Assembly (NCBI RefSeq): GCF_021283545.2
Contig: NZ_CP128540.1
Location: 6,112,501-6,176,500 of the forward strand
Origin: Pseudomonas alloputida
GTDB taxonomy: Bacteria > Pseudomonadota > Gammaproteobacteria > Pseudomonadales > Pseudomonadaceae
Length of the DNA: 64,000 nucleotides
Direction: 5' to 3'
Shown here: positions 9,122-18,376 of the stretch, one piece after another
How positions within the stretch are numbered: position 1 is the stretch's first letter
How the letters are laid out: each line of letters opens with the position of its first letter
The notes under the pieces: model-generated
Databases searched by the model: none
What the model was told of the DNA's origin: nothing
Seen by the model: the letters and a program-made list of their open reading frames with translations, nothing else
Translations under genes and position numbers: made by a program

Positions 9122-9730
9122 ATGACCGAAAACGTGCCGCTCACCCGCCCCCAGCTACGTCGCCTGCTTCGCAATGCCCGCCGCGCCCTTACCCCTGCCC
9201 AGCAACGCCAGGCCACCCTCGGCCTGTACCGCCAGCTGGCGCAACACCCCTTGTTCCGCCGCGCCCGCCACATTGCCCTGTACCTGCCCAACGACGGTGA
9301 AATCGACCCTCGCCTGCTGATGCGCGAAGCCCAGCGTCGCGGCAAGTGCATCTACCTGCCGGTGCTGCATGCCTGGCCGCGCACGCGCATGGTGTTCCAG
9401 CGTTTTGAGCAGGGTGAGAAGCTCAAGCCCAACCGCTTCCGTATTCCAGAGCCGATTATCGATCGCAAACGCCAGCGGCCGATCTGGGCGCTGGATCTGA
9501 TTCTGCTACCGCTGGTCGGGTTTGACGAAGTGGGCGGCCGCCTGGGTATGGGCGGTGGCTTCTATGATCGCAGCCTGGCCTACCAGGCGCGTCGGCAAAC
9601 CTGGAAAAAACCCTTGCTGCTGGGGCTGGCGCATGAATGCCAGAAGGTCGAGCGGCTGGCGCAGGCCAGTTGGGATGTTCCGCTGCAGGGCACGGTCTCG
9701 GACCGTGGCTGGTACCTGGCGCCACGTTGA
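9122..9730 (+). CDS. fau: 5-formyltetrahydrofolate cyclo-ligase
   Basis: A 202-residue enzyme that converts 5-formyl-THF to 5,10-methenyl-THF with ATP. The ATG at 9122 (MTENVPLTRPQLRRLLRNARRAL) is the start that leaves room for 6S RNA and its terminator. The conserved motif GFDEVGGRLGMGGGFYDRSL, holding the phosphate-binding glycine loop, is near residue 140. Location downstream of 6S RNA matches ygfA/fau in E. coli, where the two can be co-transcribed. Confidence 0.93.
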   Translation: MTENVPLTRPQLRRLLRNARRALTPAQQRQATLGLYRQLAQHPLFRRARHIALYLPNDGEIDPRLLMREAQRRGKCIYLPVLHAWPRTRMVFQRFEQGEKLKPNRFRIPEPIIDRKRQRPIWALDLILLPLVGFDEVGGRLGMGGGFYDRSLAYQARRQTWKKPLLLGLAHECQKVERLAQASWDVPLQGTVSDRGWYLAPR

Positions 9731-9749
9731 GCGGCGCCAGCGGGGGGTA

Positions 9750-9902
9750 TCAACGTTGTGGCTGGCTGGCGTCGACCGGCATCTGATAGGCGTTGTCCAG
9801 CTTGCGCTCCCAGAAGCCTTGCGCATAACCGGTAGTGACCACACCCAGGCCAAAAATGAACACCAGGATCCACAGCAGATCCGGCTTTTTACGTTGATTC
9901 AT
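9750..9902 (-). CDS. Small single-pass membrane protein
   Basis: A 50-residue protein starting MNQRKKPDLLWILVFIFGLG. One hydrophobic helix (about residues 9-27) follows a basic N-terminus, with a short polar tail. The ATG at 9902 has a GGGGGG-rich ribosome-binding region 10-14 nt upstream. It is convergent with fau. I do not recognise a function; tiny proteins of this form are common at this locus in Pseudomonas. Confidence 0.6.
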   Translation of the reverse strand: MNQRKKPDLLWILVFIFGLGVVTTGYAQGFWERKLDNAYQMPVDASQPQR

Positions 9903-10080
9903 CGAAGATTGCCCCCCAGGCAAACTGTTCAGTACTCGGCGATATTCTGGGTACCGCCTGCGCACGCGCTTTAAACGGGGCGCATTTTCCGACAACATGC
10001 GTCCGCACGCAAACCTTGACGCCAACCGGCTGTCGGTTTCGTGCAACAGGTTATTTCAAACCTTTTCAGGAGCAGCATTC

Positions 10081-10530
10081 ATGGCTTACTGGCTGATGAA
10101 ATCCGAGCCCGACGAGCTCTCCATCGAAGCCCTCGCACGCTTGGGTGAAGCGCGCTGGGACGGCGTGCGCAACTATCAGGCGCGTAATTTTCTGCGGGCC
10201 ATGAGCGTGGGTGACGAATTCTTCTTCTACCACTCCAGCTGCCCGCAACCCGGCATAGCCGGCATTGCCAGAATCACCCGCGCGGCCTACCCCGACCCGA
10301 CCGCGCTGGACCCTGAAAGCCATTATCACGATGCCAAGGCCACGACCGACAAGAACCCGTGGAGCGCGGTGGATGTGGCCCACGTACAAACCTTTCCAAG
10401 GGTGCTGGAACTGGGGCGGCTGAAACAGCAGGCCGGTCTGGTCGAGTTGCCGCTGGTGCAAAAAGGCAGCCGCCTGTCGGTCATGCCGGTAACGCCCGAG
10501 CAATGGGCGGTGATTGTCGCATTGCGCTGA
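10081..10530 (+). CDS. EVE domain-containing protein
   Basis: A 149-residue protein that is one EVE domain (PUA-like beta barrel). It begins MAYWLMKSEPDELSIEAL and contains WDGVRNYQARNFLRAM and GDEFFFYHSS, the strand and loop residues lining the modified-base pocket in this superfamily. The ATG at 10081 has AGGAG upstream. EVE domains are known or proposed to bind modified RNA or DNA bases. Stand-alone bacterial copies like this one are usually core genes of unknown function. Confidence 0.9.
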   Translation: MAYWLMKSEPDELSIEALARLGEARWDGVRNYQARNFLRAMSVGDEFFFYHSSCPQPGIAGIARITRAAYPDPTALDPESHYHDAKATTDKNPWSAVDVAHVQTFPRVLELGRLKQQAGLVELPLVQKGSRLSVMPVTPEQWAVIVALR

Positions 10531-10625
10531 ATAGGCAGCTAAGGTCAAGGGCTTGACCGACATCAACACGCCACACATGGCCGCCAGGCATGATGTACCG
10601 TGCATGACCGCAAGGATGCAGAACG

Positions 10626-11585
10626 ATGAACCGATATGCCCCTAGAATCTTCGCCACTGCACTGATCGCACTGCTCGCTGCAGCCGGCGGGCTGGGGTAC
10701 TGGAAGTCGCTCCACGACCAGTTGCCCGAAGGCCTGAGCATGGGCAACGGGCGCCTGGAAGCCACCGAAGTGCAGATCGCCAGCAAGATCCCCGGTCGCC
10801 TGGCCGAAGTACTGGTCGATGAAGGCGACAACGTGATCCGTGGCCAGCTACTGGCGCGCATCGACACCCGCACCATGGAAGCCCAGCGCAGCCAGGCCGA
10901 AGCCGAAGTGCTGCGCGCCCGGGAAAACTACGCCGCCGCACAGGCCAGCGTGCAACTGCGCCAGAGTGAACTGCTGTTGGCCAGCCAGGAGCTCAAGCGC
11001 GTACGCGAAATCTTCCAGCGCAAGTTCGCCAGCCAGCAGTTGCTCGACCAACAGCAGGCGCGCTTTGACACGGCCAACGCAGCAGTAGTCGCTGCCCGCG
11101 CCCAACTGGCAGCGATCAAGGCCGCCATTGGCGCCGCCGAAGCCCAAGTGGCGCAGCTCACCAGCGAAATCGACGACAGCAGCCTGCGTGCGCCCATCAA
11201 CGGCATCATCCAGCTGCGCCTGGCCGAACCCGGTGAAGTGCTGGGTGCCGGCGGCCGTGTGCTGATGCTGATCGACCCCAGCGACCAGTACATGAACCTG
11301 TACCTGCCAGCGTCCACCAGCGGCCGGCTGACTGTAGGCGACCAGGCGCGCATCGTGCTCGACGCCCTGCCCGAGCGCGCGCTGCCGGCCAAGGTGGCCT
11401 TTGTCGCAGCCAAGGCCCAGTTCACCCCCAAACAGGTGGAAACCCGCGACGAACGGCAAAAGCTGGTGTTCCGGGTCAAACTGCGCCTGAGCGACCCAGG
11501 CGCCGTGCCGCAAGCCAAACCAGGCATGCCAGGCGCCGGCTATGTACGCACGGCTGAGGTGGACTGGCCGGCCAACCTGCAATGA
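10626..11585 (+). CDS. HlyD-family periplasmic adaptor (membrane fusion protein)
   Basis: A 319-residue protein with an N-terminal membrane anchor (RIFATALIALLAAAGGLGYW). A lipoyl/barrel-sandwich half (IPGRLAEVLVDEGDNVIRGQ) follows, then a long coiled-coil hairpin rich in Ala/Gln/Glu (about residues 75-175), and the second barrel half (LRAPINGIIQLRLAEPGEVL). This is the YhiI/YbhG layout. It overlaps the following ATPase-permease gene by 4 bp and with the third gene forms one exporter operon. The substrate is unknown. Confidence 0.9.
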   Translation: MNRYAPRIFATALIALLAAAGGLGYWKSLHDQLPEGLSMGNGRLEATEVQIASKIPGRLAEVLVDEGDNVIRGQLLARIDTRTMEAQRSQAEAEVLRARENYAAAQASVQLRQSELLLASQELKRVREIFQRKFASQQLLDQQQARFDTANAAVVAARAQLAAIKAAIGAAEAQVAQLTSEIDDSSLRAPINGIIQLRLAEPGEVLGAGGRVLMLIDPSDQYMNLYLPASTSGRLTVGDQARIVLDALPERALPAKVAFVAAKAQFTPKQVETRDERQKLVFRVKLRLSDPGAVPQAKPGMPGAGYVRTAEVDWPANLQ

Positions 11586-14302
11586 ACGCCCCGGCACTGC
11601 TGGCCGAAGGCATCAGCCACCGTTACGGCGACCTGATAGCCCTCCACCCACTAGGCTTCAGCCTTCCTGTGGGTACCCGATGCGCGCTGATCGGCCCTGA
11701 CGGGGCTGGCAAATCGACCCTGCTGGGGCTGATCGCCGGCGTGAAACGCCTACAGCAGGGAGAGCTGCAGGTGCTGGGTGGCTCGATCCGCCAACGCCGC
11801 CATCGCACGGCGCTCTACCCCAAAGTGGCGTTCATGCCGCAGGGGCTGGGCAACAACCTGTACCCGGAACTGTCGATCAGCGAGAACATCCGTTTTTTCG
11901 CCACCCTGTTCGGGCTGGGCCGCCGCGAGTGTGAACAGCGCATGGCCAATCTGTTGCAGGCCACCGACCTGCAGCACTTTGCCCAGCGCCCGGCCGGCAA
12001 GCTGTCGGGTGGCATGAAGCAGAAGCTGGGCCTTTGCTGCGCGCTGATCCACGAGCCAGACCTGCTTATCCTGGACGAGCCGACCACCGGCGTTGACCCA
12101 CTGTCGCGGCGGCGCTTCTGGGAGCTGGTTGAACAGGTTCGCGCACAACGCCCGCAACTGACCCTGCTGGTGGCTACCGCCTACATGGAAGAAGCCGAAC
12201 AGTTCGAGCATTGCCTGATGCTCGATGGCGGCCGGCTGCTGGCCGCCGGCCCTAGCCACGAACTGGCTGCAGTCACCTCGAGCGGCAAACTGGATGATGC
12301 CTTTACCCATTACCAGGGCGCGGGCAAGGCGCAGCATCAACCACTGGCAATCCCGCCGCGCCAAGCCACGGACGGCCCGGTCGCCATCGAGGCACACGAC
12401 CTGACCCTGCGCTTTGGCGACTTCACAGCGGTGAACAAGGTCAGTTTCGCCATTGGCCGCGGGGAGATCTTCGGCTTCCTGGGTTCCAACGGTTGCGGCA
12501 AGACCACCACCATGAAAGTGCTCACCGGCCTGATGCCGGCCAGCGAGGGCAGCGCCAGCCTGCTGGGTCGCCCGGTGGACGCCAGCGACCTGGCTACACG
12601 CAAGCGGGTCGGCTTCATGTCGCAGAGTTTCTCTCTGTATGGCGAGCTCAGCACCCGGCAGAACCTGGCCCTGCATGCCCGCCTGTTCGACTTGCCCAAA
12701 GCCGAGAGCGCCCAGCGCATCGATGAGCTGATCGAGCGCTTCGACCTCGCCGCTATCGCCGACCAACCGTCTGGCGCCCTGCCCCTTGGTTTGCGCCAGC
12801 GCCTGTCGCTGGCAGTGGCGGTTCTGCATCGCCCGGAAGTCTTGATCCTCGACGAACCGACCTCCGGCGTCGACCCCGCCGCCCGCGACGACTTCTGGCG
12901 CCTGCTGGTAGAACTGTCCCGCGAGCAGGGCGTGACCATTTTCCTCTCCACCCACTTCATGAACGAAGCCCAGCGCTGCGATCGTATTTCGCTGATGCAC
13001 GCCGGGCGGGTGCTGGCCTGCGACACGCCCGATGCCCTGCAGCACCAGTACCAGGGCGACACGCTGGAAGACGCGTTCGTCCGCTGCCTGGAACAGGCCC
13101 AGGAACTGGCGCCAGCCGCCACCGACAGCAACGTGCTGGAACAGGCGTCCACCCCCACCCTACCGCTACGCCGGGGCTTCAGCCTGCGCCGCCTGCTGGC
13201 AGTGGCCGTCCGTGAGGGCAAGGAGTTGCTGCGCGACAAGGTGCGCCTGGCCTTCGCCTTACTGGGCGCAGTGTTCATGATGGTGATCTTCGGCTACGGC
13301 ATTTCACTGGATGTGGAAAACCTCGCCTTCGCCGTGCACGATCAGGACCAGAGCCCGCAAAGTCGTGCCTACCTCGAAGCCTTCCGTGGCTCACGCTACT
13401 TCGCCGAACAGGCGCCGATCCGCGACAGCAGCGAGCTGCACCAGCGCCTGCAACGCTCGGAAATCAAACTGGCACTGGAAATTCCGCCCGGCTTTGGTCG
13501 CGACCTGTACGCAGGACGCCAGCCGGTGGTGGCTGCCTGGCTCGACGGTGGCATGCCGTTCCGCGCCGAAACCAGCCGCAACTACGTGGAAGCCGTGCAC
13601 CAGGCCAACCTGGAGCAACTGGCAAAGGCCAGCCCACAACCGCAGCCACGCCAGGACCCGGTGCGCCTGGAAACGCGTTTCCGCTACAACCAGGATGTGG
13701 TCAGCGTGAACGCCATCGGCCCGGGCGTGATGGCACTGATACTGGCCTTCATTCCGGCCATGCTCACGGCACTGGGCATCGTGCGCGAGAAGGAGCTCGG
13801 CTCCATCACCAACTTCTACGCCACACCCCTCACCCGCCTGGAATTCCTGCTTGGCAAGCAGATGCCCTACCTGGCTGTGAGCCTGGTCAACCTGGCGCTG
13901 CTGGTGGCGATGAACCGCTGGCTGTTCGCCGTACCGCTCAAGGGCAGCGTACTGGCTTTGGCATGTGGCGGCGTGGCCTACCTGCTGGCAACCACCAGCC
14001 TGGGCCTGCTGATTTCGGCATTCACCCGCACCCAGATCGCCGCCATTCTCGGCACCATGATCATTACCAGCCTGCCGACCATCCAGTTTTCCGGGCTGAT
14101 CGTGCCACGCTCGTCGCTGGACGGCGCGGCAGCGGTGATGGGCCAGTTGTTCCCGGCGGGCTACTTCCTCGACATCGCAGTCGGCACCTTCACCAAGGCC
14201 TTAGGCCTGCGCGAGTTGTGGCCGCAGTGCCTGATCCTGCTGAGCTTCTTTGCCGCGTTCACCGGCCTGAGCCTGGCAATGCTGAAAAAGCAGGAGGCCT
14301 GA
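11582..14302 (+). CDS. rbbA: ABC exporter with two ATPase domains fused to a permease (RbbA/YhiH-like)
   Basis: A 906-residue protein. ATPase domain 1 covers about residues 5-240, with Walker A GPDGAGKST at 39-46 and signature LSGGMKQKLGL. ATPase domain 2 covers about 265-500, with Walker A GSNGCGKTT and a less canonical signature LPLGLRQRLSL. A C-terminal ABC-2 permease has one helix before a large periplasmic loop and five after it. E. coli RbbA, of the same build, was described as a ribosome-associated ATPase, but with the adjacent HlyD and YhhJ-like genes a drug or lipid exporter is the simpler reading. Translationally coupled to the adaptor gene. Confidence 0.88.
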   Translation: MNAPALLAEGISHRYGDLIALHPLGFSLPVGTRCALIGPDGAGKSTLLGLIAGVKRLQQGELQVLGGSIRQRRHRTALYPKVAFMPQGLGNNLYPELSISENIRFFATLFGLGRRECEQRMANLLQATDLQHFAQRPAGKLSGGMKQKLGLCCALIHEPDLLILDEPTTGVDPLSRRRFWELVEQVRAQRPQLTLLVATAYMEEAEQFEHCLMLDGGRLLAAGPSHELAAVTSSGKLDDAFTHYQGAGKAQHQPLAIPPRQATDGPVAIEAHDLTLRFGDFTAVNKVSFAIGRGEIFGFLGSNGCGKTTTMKVLTGLMPASEGSASLLGRPVDASDLATRKRVGFMSQSFSLYGELSTRQNLALHARLFDLPKAESAQRIDELIERFDLAAIADQPSGALPLGLRQRLSLAVAVLHRPEVLILDEPTSGVDPAARDDFWRLLVELSREQGVTIFLSTHFMNEAQRCDRISLMHAGRVLACDTPDALQHQYQGDTLEDAFVRCLEQAQELAPAATDSNVLEQASTPTLPLRRGFSLRRLLAVAVREGKELLRDKVRLAFALLGAVFMMVIFGYGISLDVENLAFAVHDQDQSPQSRAYLEAFRGSRYFAEQAPIRDSSELHQRLQRSEIKLALEIPPGFGRDLYAGRQPVVAAWLDGGMPFRAETSRNYVEAVHQANLEQLAKASPQPQPRQDPVRLETRFRYNQDVVSVNAIGPGVMALILAFIPAMLTALGIVREKELGSITNFYATPLTRLEFLLGKQMPYLAVSLVNLALLVAMNRWLFAVPLKGSVLALACGGVAYLLATTSLGLLISAFTRTQIAAILGTMIITSLPTIQFSGLIVPRSSLDGAAAVMGQLFPAGYFLDIAVGTFTKALGLRELWPQCLILLSFFAAFTGLSLAMLKKQEA

Positions 14303-14303
14303 C

Positions 14304-15416
14304 ATGTCGCGCCTGAACCACACCCTGCGCCTGGGCCTGAAAGAACTGACCAGCCTGCGCCATGACAGCGTCCTGCTGCTGTTCCTGCTATATGCCTTCA
14401 GCGTGGCGATCTACATGCCGGCAGCCGGCTCGGTGATCGGCGTACACAACGCCAGCGTGGCGGTGGTGGATGAAGACCATAGCCTGCTCTCGCGCAAGCT
14501 CAGCGAAGCCCTGCAACCGCCCGAGTTCCAGCCAGCCGTGCCGCTGCCTCCGCAGCGCCTGGACCAGGCCATGGACAGCGGCCAGTACACCTTCGTCATC
14601 AACGTGCCGGTTAACTTCCAGAGCGACCTGCTGGCCGGGCGCTCGCCGGAGCTGCAGATCAACGTCGATGCTACGGCCATGAGCCAAGCGTTCATGGGCG
14701 CCGGCTACATCGGCCGCATCTTCGAGCGCGAGCTGCTCGACTACAGCCAGCGTGGTAACGAGCAAAGCCCGGTGCTGATCAACCCCAAGGCGCTGTTCAA
14801 CCCCAACCTGGAGGGGGGCTGGTTTCTGGCCGTGATCCAGATCGTCAACAACATTACCATCCTGGCGATCATCCTCACTGGCACCGCGCTGCTGCGCGAG
14901 CGTGAGCATGGCACCCTCGACCACCTGCTGGTGCTGCCGCTGACCGCGCTGGAGATCATGCTGGCCAAGATCGGCAGCAACGCGCTGGTGGTGGTGATCT
15001 GCACCTGGATTTCGTTGGTGGTAGTCGTCAAAGGTGCACTGGGCGTGCCGCTGTCTGGCTCGATGGGGCTGTTCCTGGCCGTGACCGCGCTGTACCTGTT
15101 CGCCAGTACATCGCTGGGCATTTTCCTCGCCACCCTGGCGCGCTCGACGCCGCAGTTCGGCCTGCTGGCGATCCCGGTGATCATCCCGATGCTGTTGCTG
15201 TCCGGCGGCAGCACACCTCTGGACAGTATGCCGCAGTGGCTGCAGTGGGTGATGCAAGGGTCACCCTCAACGCACTTTGTCAGCCTGAGTGCCGCAATCC
15301 TGTTCAGGGATGCCGGGTGGGCGGTGGTATGGCCGGATATCCTGGCGCTGACGTTGATCGGCCTGGTGTTCTTCAGCGTGGCGCTGGCACGGTTTCGTCG
15401 GAGCCTGGCGTCTTGA
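14304..15416 (+). CDS. ABC-2 type permease (YhhJ-like)
   Basis: A 370-residue inner-membrane protein beginning 1 bp after the RbbA-like stop. It has one N-terminal helix (LLLFLLYAFSVAIYM), a large periplasmic loop (about 45-175), and five C-terminal helices with the ABC-2 core ALLREREHGTLDHLLVLPLTALEI. It pairs with the permease half of the preceding protein to form a heteromeric exporter. The operon ends with a hairpin 50 bp downstream. Confidence 0.88.
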   Translation: MSRLNHTLRLGLKELTSLRHDSVLLLFLLYAFSVAIYMPAAGSVIGVHNASVAVVDEDHSLLSRKLSEALQPPEFQPAVPLPPQRLDQAMDSGQYTFVINVPVNFQSDLLAGRSPELQINVDATAMSQAFMGAGYIGRIFERELLDYSQRGNEQSPVLINPKALFNPNLEGGWFLAVIQIVNNITILAIILTGTALLREREHGTLDHLLVLPLTALEIMLAKIGSNALVVVICTWISLVVVVKGALGVPLSGSMGLFLAVTALYLFASTSLGIFLATLARSTPQFGLLAIPVIIPMLLLSGGSTPLDSMPQWLQWVMQGSPSTHFVSLSAAILFRDAGWAVVWPDILALTLIGLVFFSVALARFRRSLAS

Positions 15417-15465
15417 AGGCATGCGCGAGCGTCCGCCGAAAATTGGAAAACTGGCACAAAGACAA

Positions 15466-15485
15466 AGGGCGCCTTTCGGCGCCCT
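15466..15485 (+). terminator. Hairpin after ABC exporter operon
   Basis: Perfect 8-bp stem AGGGCGCC-TTTC-GGCGCCCT 50 bp past the permease stop. There is only a weak T-rich tail, so efficiency is uncertain. Confidence 0.5.
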
Positions 15486-15596
15486 ACTCACAGACAGGTC
15501 GACTTGTCATCGCCATATACCTGCCCGGCTCTGTAATTGCTGGTCGAACCAGGATCCTCAGAGTCTTACAAGCCCCTTGCGGGAACAGGCTGATTA

Positions 15597-16031
15597 TCAC
15601 GCATCGAGCGTAACATTGACAACAGACCGCTCTGTTGCTGGATGTGTGAAACCCAGCGTAAAGCCAACTGCAGCCCTCACGGCGGCGAAATGCTCTGGCC
15701 GCATTGTAAAGGTCATGTATTCCCGACCACTTCCTTGCCGCGATTTGACCCGACATCTGTCCAATCTGGAGGTAGCCACCGTGTAGATCATGTCGCACTT
15801 GGCCCAGCATGTCAGGGCCGAACCAGGCAGATAACTCGGCAGCACAACGTGATGCCCTGCCATGTGATCCGGTGCAGTGGTACTCAACGGGACTATCGTC
15901 ACTAACTGGCGATTTTGACTGTGCTTGCGAAGAACGACCACGGGACGCACCTTGATCATTTCAGGCACTTGAAAGCCTGAAAAGTCGCACATCAGTACAG
16001 TCGCCTCTTTCGGCTGGTACTTCAAAGCCAT
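15597..16031 (-). CDS. MazF/PemK-like toxin-family protein (no antitoxin seen)
   Basis: A 144-residue protein starting MALKYQPKEATVLMCDFSGF. The core matches the MazF/PemK beta-barrel pattern: an N-terminal G/F..P.M.K.RPVVVL strand pair (VPEMIKVRPVVVL, residues 24-36), then VTIVPLSTTAPD, and later LTCWAKCDMIYTV, where toxins carry a conserved strand with the DQ/D..R site. Members cleave mRNA at short motifs. No antitoxin-like small gene lies immediately beside it on the same strand, which is unusual. It could be a chromosomal remnant or a regulator-like relative. GC content is slightly lower than its neighbours. Confidence 0.7.
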   Translation of the reverse strand: MALKYQPKEATVLMCDFSGFQVPEMIKVRPVVVLRKHSQNRQLVTIVPLSTTAPDHMAGHHVVLPSYLPGSALTCWAKCDMIYTVATSRLDRCRVKSRQGSGREYMTFTMRPEHFAAVRAAVGFTLGFTHPATERSVVNVTLDA

Positions 16032-16194
16032 TGCCAACACTCTCGAGCAACTGAAGACAAGGCACAATCTAGCTTGGCCATGGCCCCAAAAACTGAAAAC
16101 TGGCGGGCTTACAGGAAAGACAGAAGGGTCCTACACACGGGGTAAGCCTGAATTCAATCCGACTTACCAGTGATGGACCTCACCCTGTTTCAGG

Positions 16195-16599
16195 TCACTG
16201 CACGATCAGGTTGTTGAACAGCAAGTCTTCAACGATCGGCTTGCCCTCTTCCGCCTCCAGCACCTGCTGCACCTGTTTCAGCGCCTCTTGGCGAAGATGC
16301 TCCTTGGCCTCGACGTTGCTCATGCTGTCCACCGTCTGCTGGGTGAACAGTGCCACCAGCTGGTTACGGATCAGCGGTTCGTGGTGCTTTACCGTCTTGG
16401 CCGCTTCGTCGCCCGTCACGCGCAGGGCCACGTCAGCCTTGTACACGCGCAGCCGCGGGCTGCCGTCGAGCGCATAGTTGCCAACGAAGGGCGGGCTCAG
16501 ACTGATGTAGGCGACCTTGGGCACCCCTTCCTTGGCTTCCTCGGCCATGGCCGCAGCCGGCAGCAGCAGCGCCAGCACCATCAAGATCCACGCTTTCAC
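16195..16599 (-). CDS. FliL-like secreted or membrane-associated protein
   Basis: A 134-residue protein. The GTG start at 16599 is chosen because GAGGAG lies 10 nt upstream. Residues 1-18 form a signal or anchor sequence (KAWILMVLALLLPAAAMAEE), followed by a FliL-type domain: YISLSPPFVGNY, YKADVALRV, and a C-terminal helix ending VEDLLFNNLIVQ. FliL proteins sit at the flagellar motor and form rings around the stator. No flagellar genes are nearby, so this is a stand-alone paralogue; its link to motility is unproven. Confidence 0.8.
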   Translation of the reverse strand: MKAWILMVLALLLPAAAMAEEAKEGVPKVAYISLSPPFVGNYALDGSPRLRVYKADVALRVTGDEAAKTVKHHEPLIRNQLVALFTQQTVDSMSNVEAKEHLRQEALKQVQQVLEAEEGKPIVEDLLFNNLIVQ

Positions 16600-16756
16600 G
16601 AATTCGCTCCTCAATACAGTTGGCGCCAGCTTACCCAGCACACCGCTCAAACCCAAGCCCGGGCTTATGCCGGCCCATCAGGGCGGGCCATGCTCGTTGA
16701 CCTGCCAAGCGGCCCTCCTACACTTATCGGCCACTACCCGCAAAGGAATAGCTCCG

Positions 16757-17734
16757 ATGAAAGCTGTGTTGTGCAAAACCCTGGGTCCGGCGCGCAACCT
16801 GGTGCTGGAAGAGGTGGCCAGCCCACTGCCGAAGAAGAACGAGATCCTGCTGGACGTGCAAGCTGCCGGGGTCAACTTCCCCGACACCTTGATCATCGAA
16901 GGCAAGTACCAGTTCCAGCCGCCGCTGCCGTTCTCTCCAGGTGGCGAGGCAGCGGGCGTGGTGGCCGCCGTCGGCGAAAAGGCCGGCGCGTTCAAGGTCG
17001 GCGACCGGGTCATGGCGCTCACCGGCTGGGGTGCGTTCGCCGAGCAAGTGGCGGTGCCGTTCTATAACGTTCTGCCGATCCCGGCGAGCATGGACTTCAC
17101 CACCGCTGCGGCCTTCGGCATGACCTACGGCACCTCGATGCACGCCCTGCGCCAGCGTGGCCAGTTGCAAGCCGGCGAGACCCTGCTGGTACTGGGCGCT
17201 TCCGGCGGGGTGGGCCTGGCGGCGGTGGAGATCGGCAAGGCCATGGGCGCGCGGGTGATCGCGGCGGCCAGCAGTGCCGAGAAACTGGCCGTGGCCAAGG
17301 CTGCCGGGGCGGATGAGCTGATCGACTACAGCCAGGCCAACCTGCGCGAAGAAATCAAACGCCTGACCGGTGGCCAGGGCGTGGACGTGATCTATGACCC
17401 GGTCGGTGGCGAGCTGTTCGAACAAGCGGTGCGCGGGTTGGCCTGGAATGGCAGGCTGCTGGTGGTGGGTTTTGCCAGTGGCAGCATTCCACAGCTGGCG
17501 GCCAACCTGGTGCTGCTCAAGGGCGCGGCGGTACTGGGCGTGTTCTGGGGGGCATTTGCCCAGCGCCAGCCGGAGGACAACGCGGCCAACTTCCACCAGC
17601 TGTTTGCCTGGCATGCCGAGGGCAAGTTGAAGCCGCTGGTGTCGCAGACTTATCCACTGGCAGAAGCCGGGGTTGCTATCGAGAAGCTGGGGCAACGGCA
17701 GGCTGTGGGTAAGTTGGTGGTGCTGGCCAGGTAA
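16757..17734 (+). CDS. NADPH:quinone oxidoreductase family protein (zinc-independent MDR)
   Basis: A 325-residue medium-chain reductase. The ATG at 16757 (MKAVLCKTLGPARNL) has AAGGA upstream. The N-terminal GroES-like domain contains GVNFPDTLIIEGKYQFQPPLPFSPGGEAAGVV. The nucleotide-binding motif LVLGASGGVGLAAVEIGKAMGARVIAAASS is near residue 140. No structural zinc cysteine cluster is seen. Members reduce quinones or alpha,beta-unsaturated carbonyls, or act as enoyl reductases; the true substrate cannot be told. Confidence 0.9.
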   Translation: MKAVLCKTLGPARNLVLEEVASPLPKKNEILLDVQAAGVNFPDTLIIEGKYQFQPPLPFSPGGEAAGVVAAVGEKAGAFKVGDRVMALTGWGAFAEQVAVPFYNVLPIPASMDFTTAAAFGMTYGTSMHALRQRGQLQAGETLLVLGASGGVGLAAVEIGKAMGARVIAAASSAEKLAVAKAAGADELIDYSQANLREEIKRLTGGQGVDVIYDPVGGELFEQAVRGLAWNGRLLVVGFASGSIPQLAANLVLLKGAAVLGVFWGAFAQRQPEDNAANFHQLFAWHAEGKLKPLVSQTYPLAEAGVAIEKLGQRQAVGKLVVLAR

Positions 17735-17742
17735 GGCAGTAG

Positions 17743-17808
17743 CGGCCTCTTCGCGGGTAAACCCGCTCCTACAGGCGACCGTGCAGGGTTTACCCGCGAA
17801 GAGGCCGG
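17743..17808. repeat. REP palindrome pair
   Basis: Inverted REP copies: GCGGCCTCTTCGCGGGTAAA at 17743 onward, and the reverse (GTTTACCCGCGAAGAGGCC) ending at 17807. They lie between two convergent genes and could serve as a bidirectional transcription end. Confidence 0.85.
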
Positions 17809-17818
17809 AACAGGTTGC

Positions 17819-18376
17819 TCACACTTCGCGCAGATTGTGGCAACGCCTGAATCGCGCTTCCAGGTTGCGATCGGGCATCTGGTGACTGCGCAGTGCATTC
17901 AAGGTCTGCTCGACATACTCCCGCGTGGTGCCATAACGCCCCTTGGCACTGGCCAGGATCTGGCTGAGCAAGGTATCCGGCAAGTTGCCGGCATAGCACG
18001 GCAGATGCCGCTCCAGTACAAAGCCCAAGGCCTGCACCTTGCTACCATCACCCAGGCGGCAGTTGAGCCAGTGCGGCCGGTATGCCGGATAGGGCATCTC
18101 GCGTTGCCATAGGGCCATCAGTGAGTCGTCCAGGTTGCGTTCATCCAGCCGGTAGGCAAAGCCGCTGCAGGAACCACCGCGGTCCAGGCCAAACACCAGG
18201 CCGGGCGTTTCCGGGGTACCGCGATGTTCATGGGACCACAGGTACAAGCCACGGTGATAGCCATGTACCCGCGCGCGCTGGCGCTCCACCGAATTGCACT
18301 CCGGGCGCCAGATCAACGAGCCATAGGCAAACAGCCACACAGGCCCGCCCTGGTGCCTGGACATGGTTGTCTTCAT
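17819..18376 (-). CDS. ChaC-family gamma-glutamylcyclotransferase
   Basis: A protein of 185 residues from the chosen start. VWLFAYGSLIWRP near the N-terminus is the substrate-binding YGSL loop of the cyclotransferase fold, and GRYGTTREYVEQTLNALR is the ChaC C-terminal helix. ChaC enzymes degrade glutathione to 5-oxoproline and Cys-Gly. The frame stays open upstream to an ATG at 18469, but those 31 codons mostly end in A or T, unlike the GC-ending codons that follow, so I prefer 18376 or 18364. Confidence 0.85.
   Translation of the reverse strand: MKTTMSRHQGGPVWLFAYGSLIWRPECNSVERQRARVHGYHRGLYLWSHEHRGTPETPGLVFGLDRGGSCSGFAYRLDERNLDDSLMALWQREMPYPAYRPHWLNCRLGDGSKVQALGFVLERHLPCYAGNLPDTLLSQILASAKGRYGTTREYVEQTLNALRSHQMPDRNLEARFRRCHNLREV

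Noticed and set aside
10626..15416. The HlyD/RbbA/YhhJ operon as the microcin exporter
   Set aside because: It lacks the C39 peptidase domain needed to cut a double-glycine leader and lies 34 kb away in core genome.
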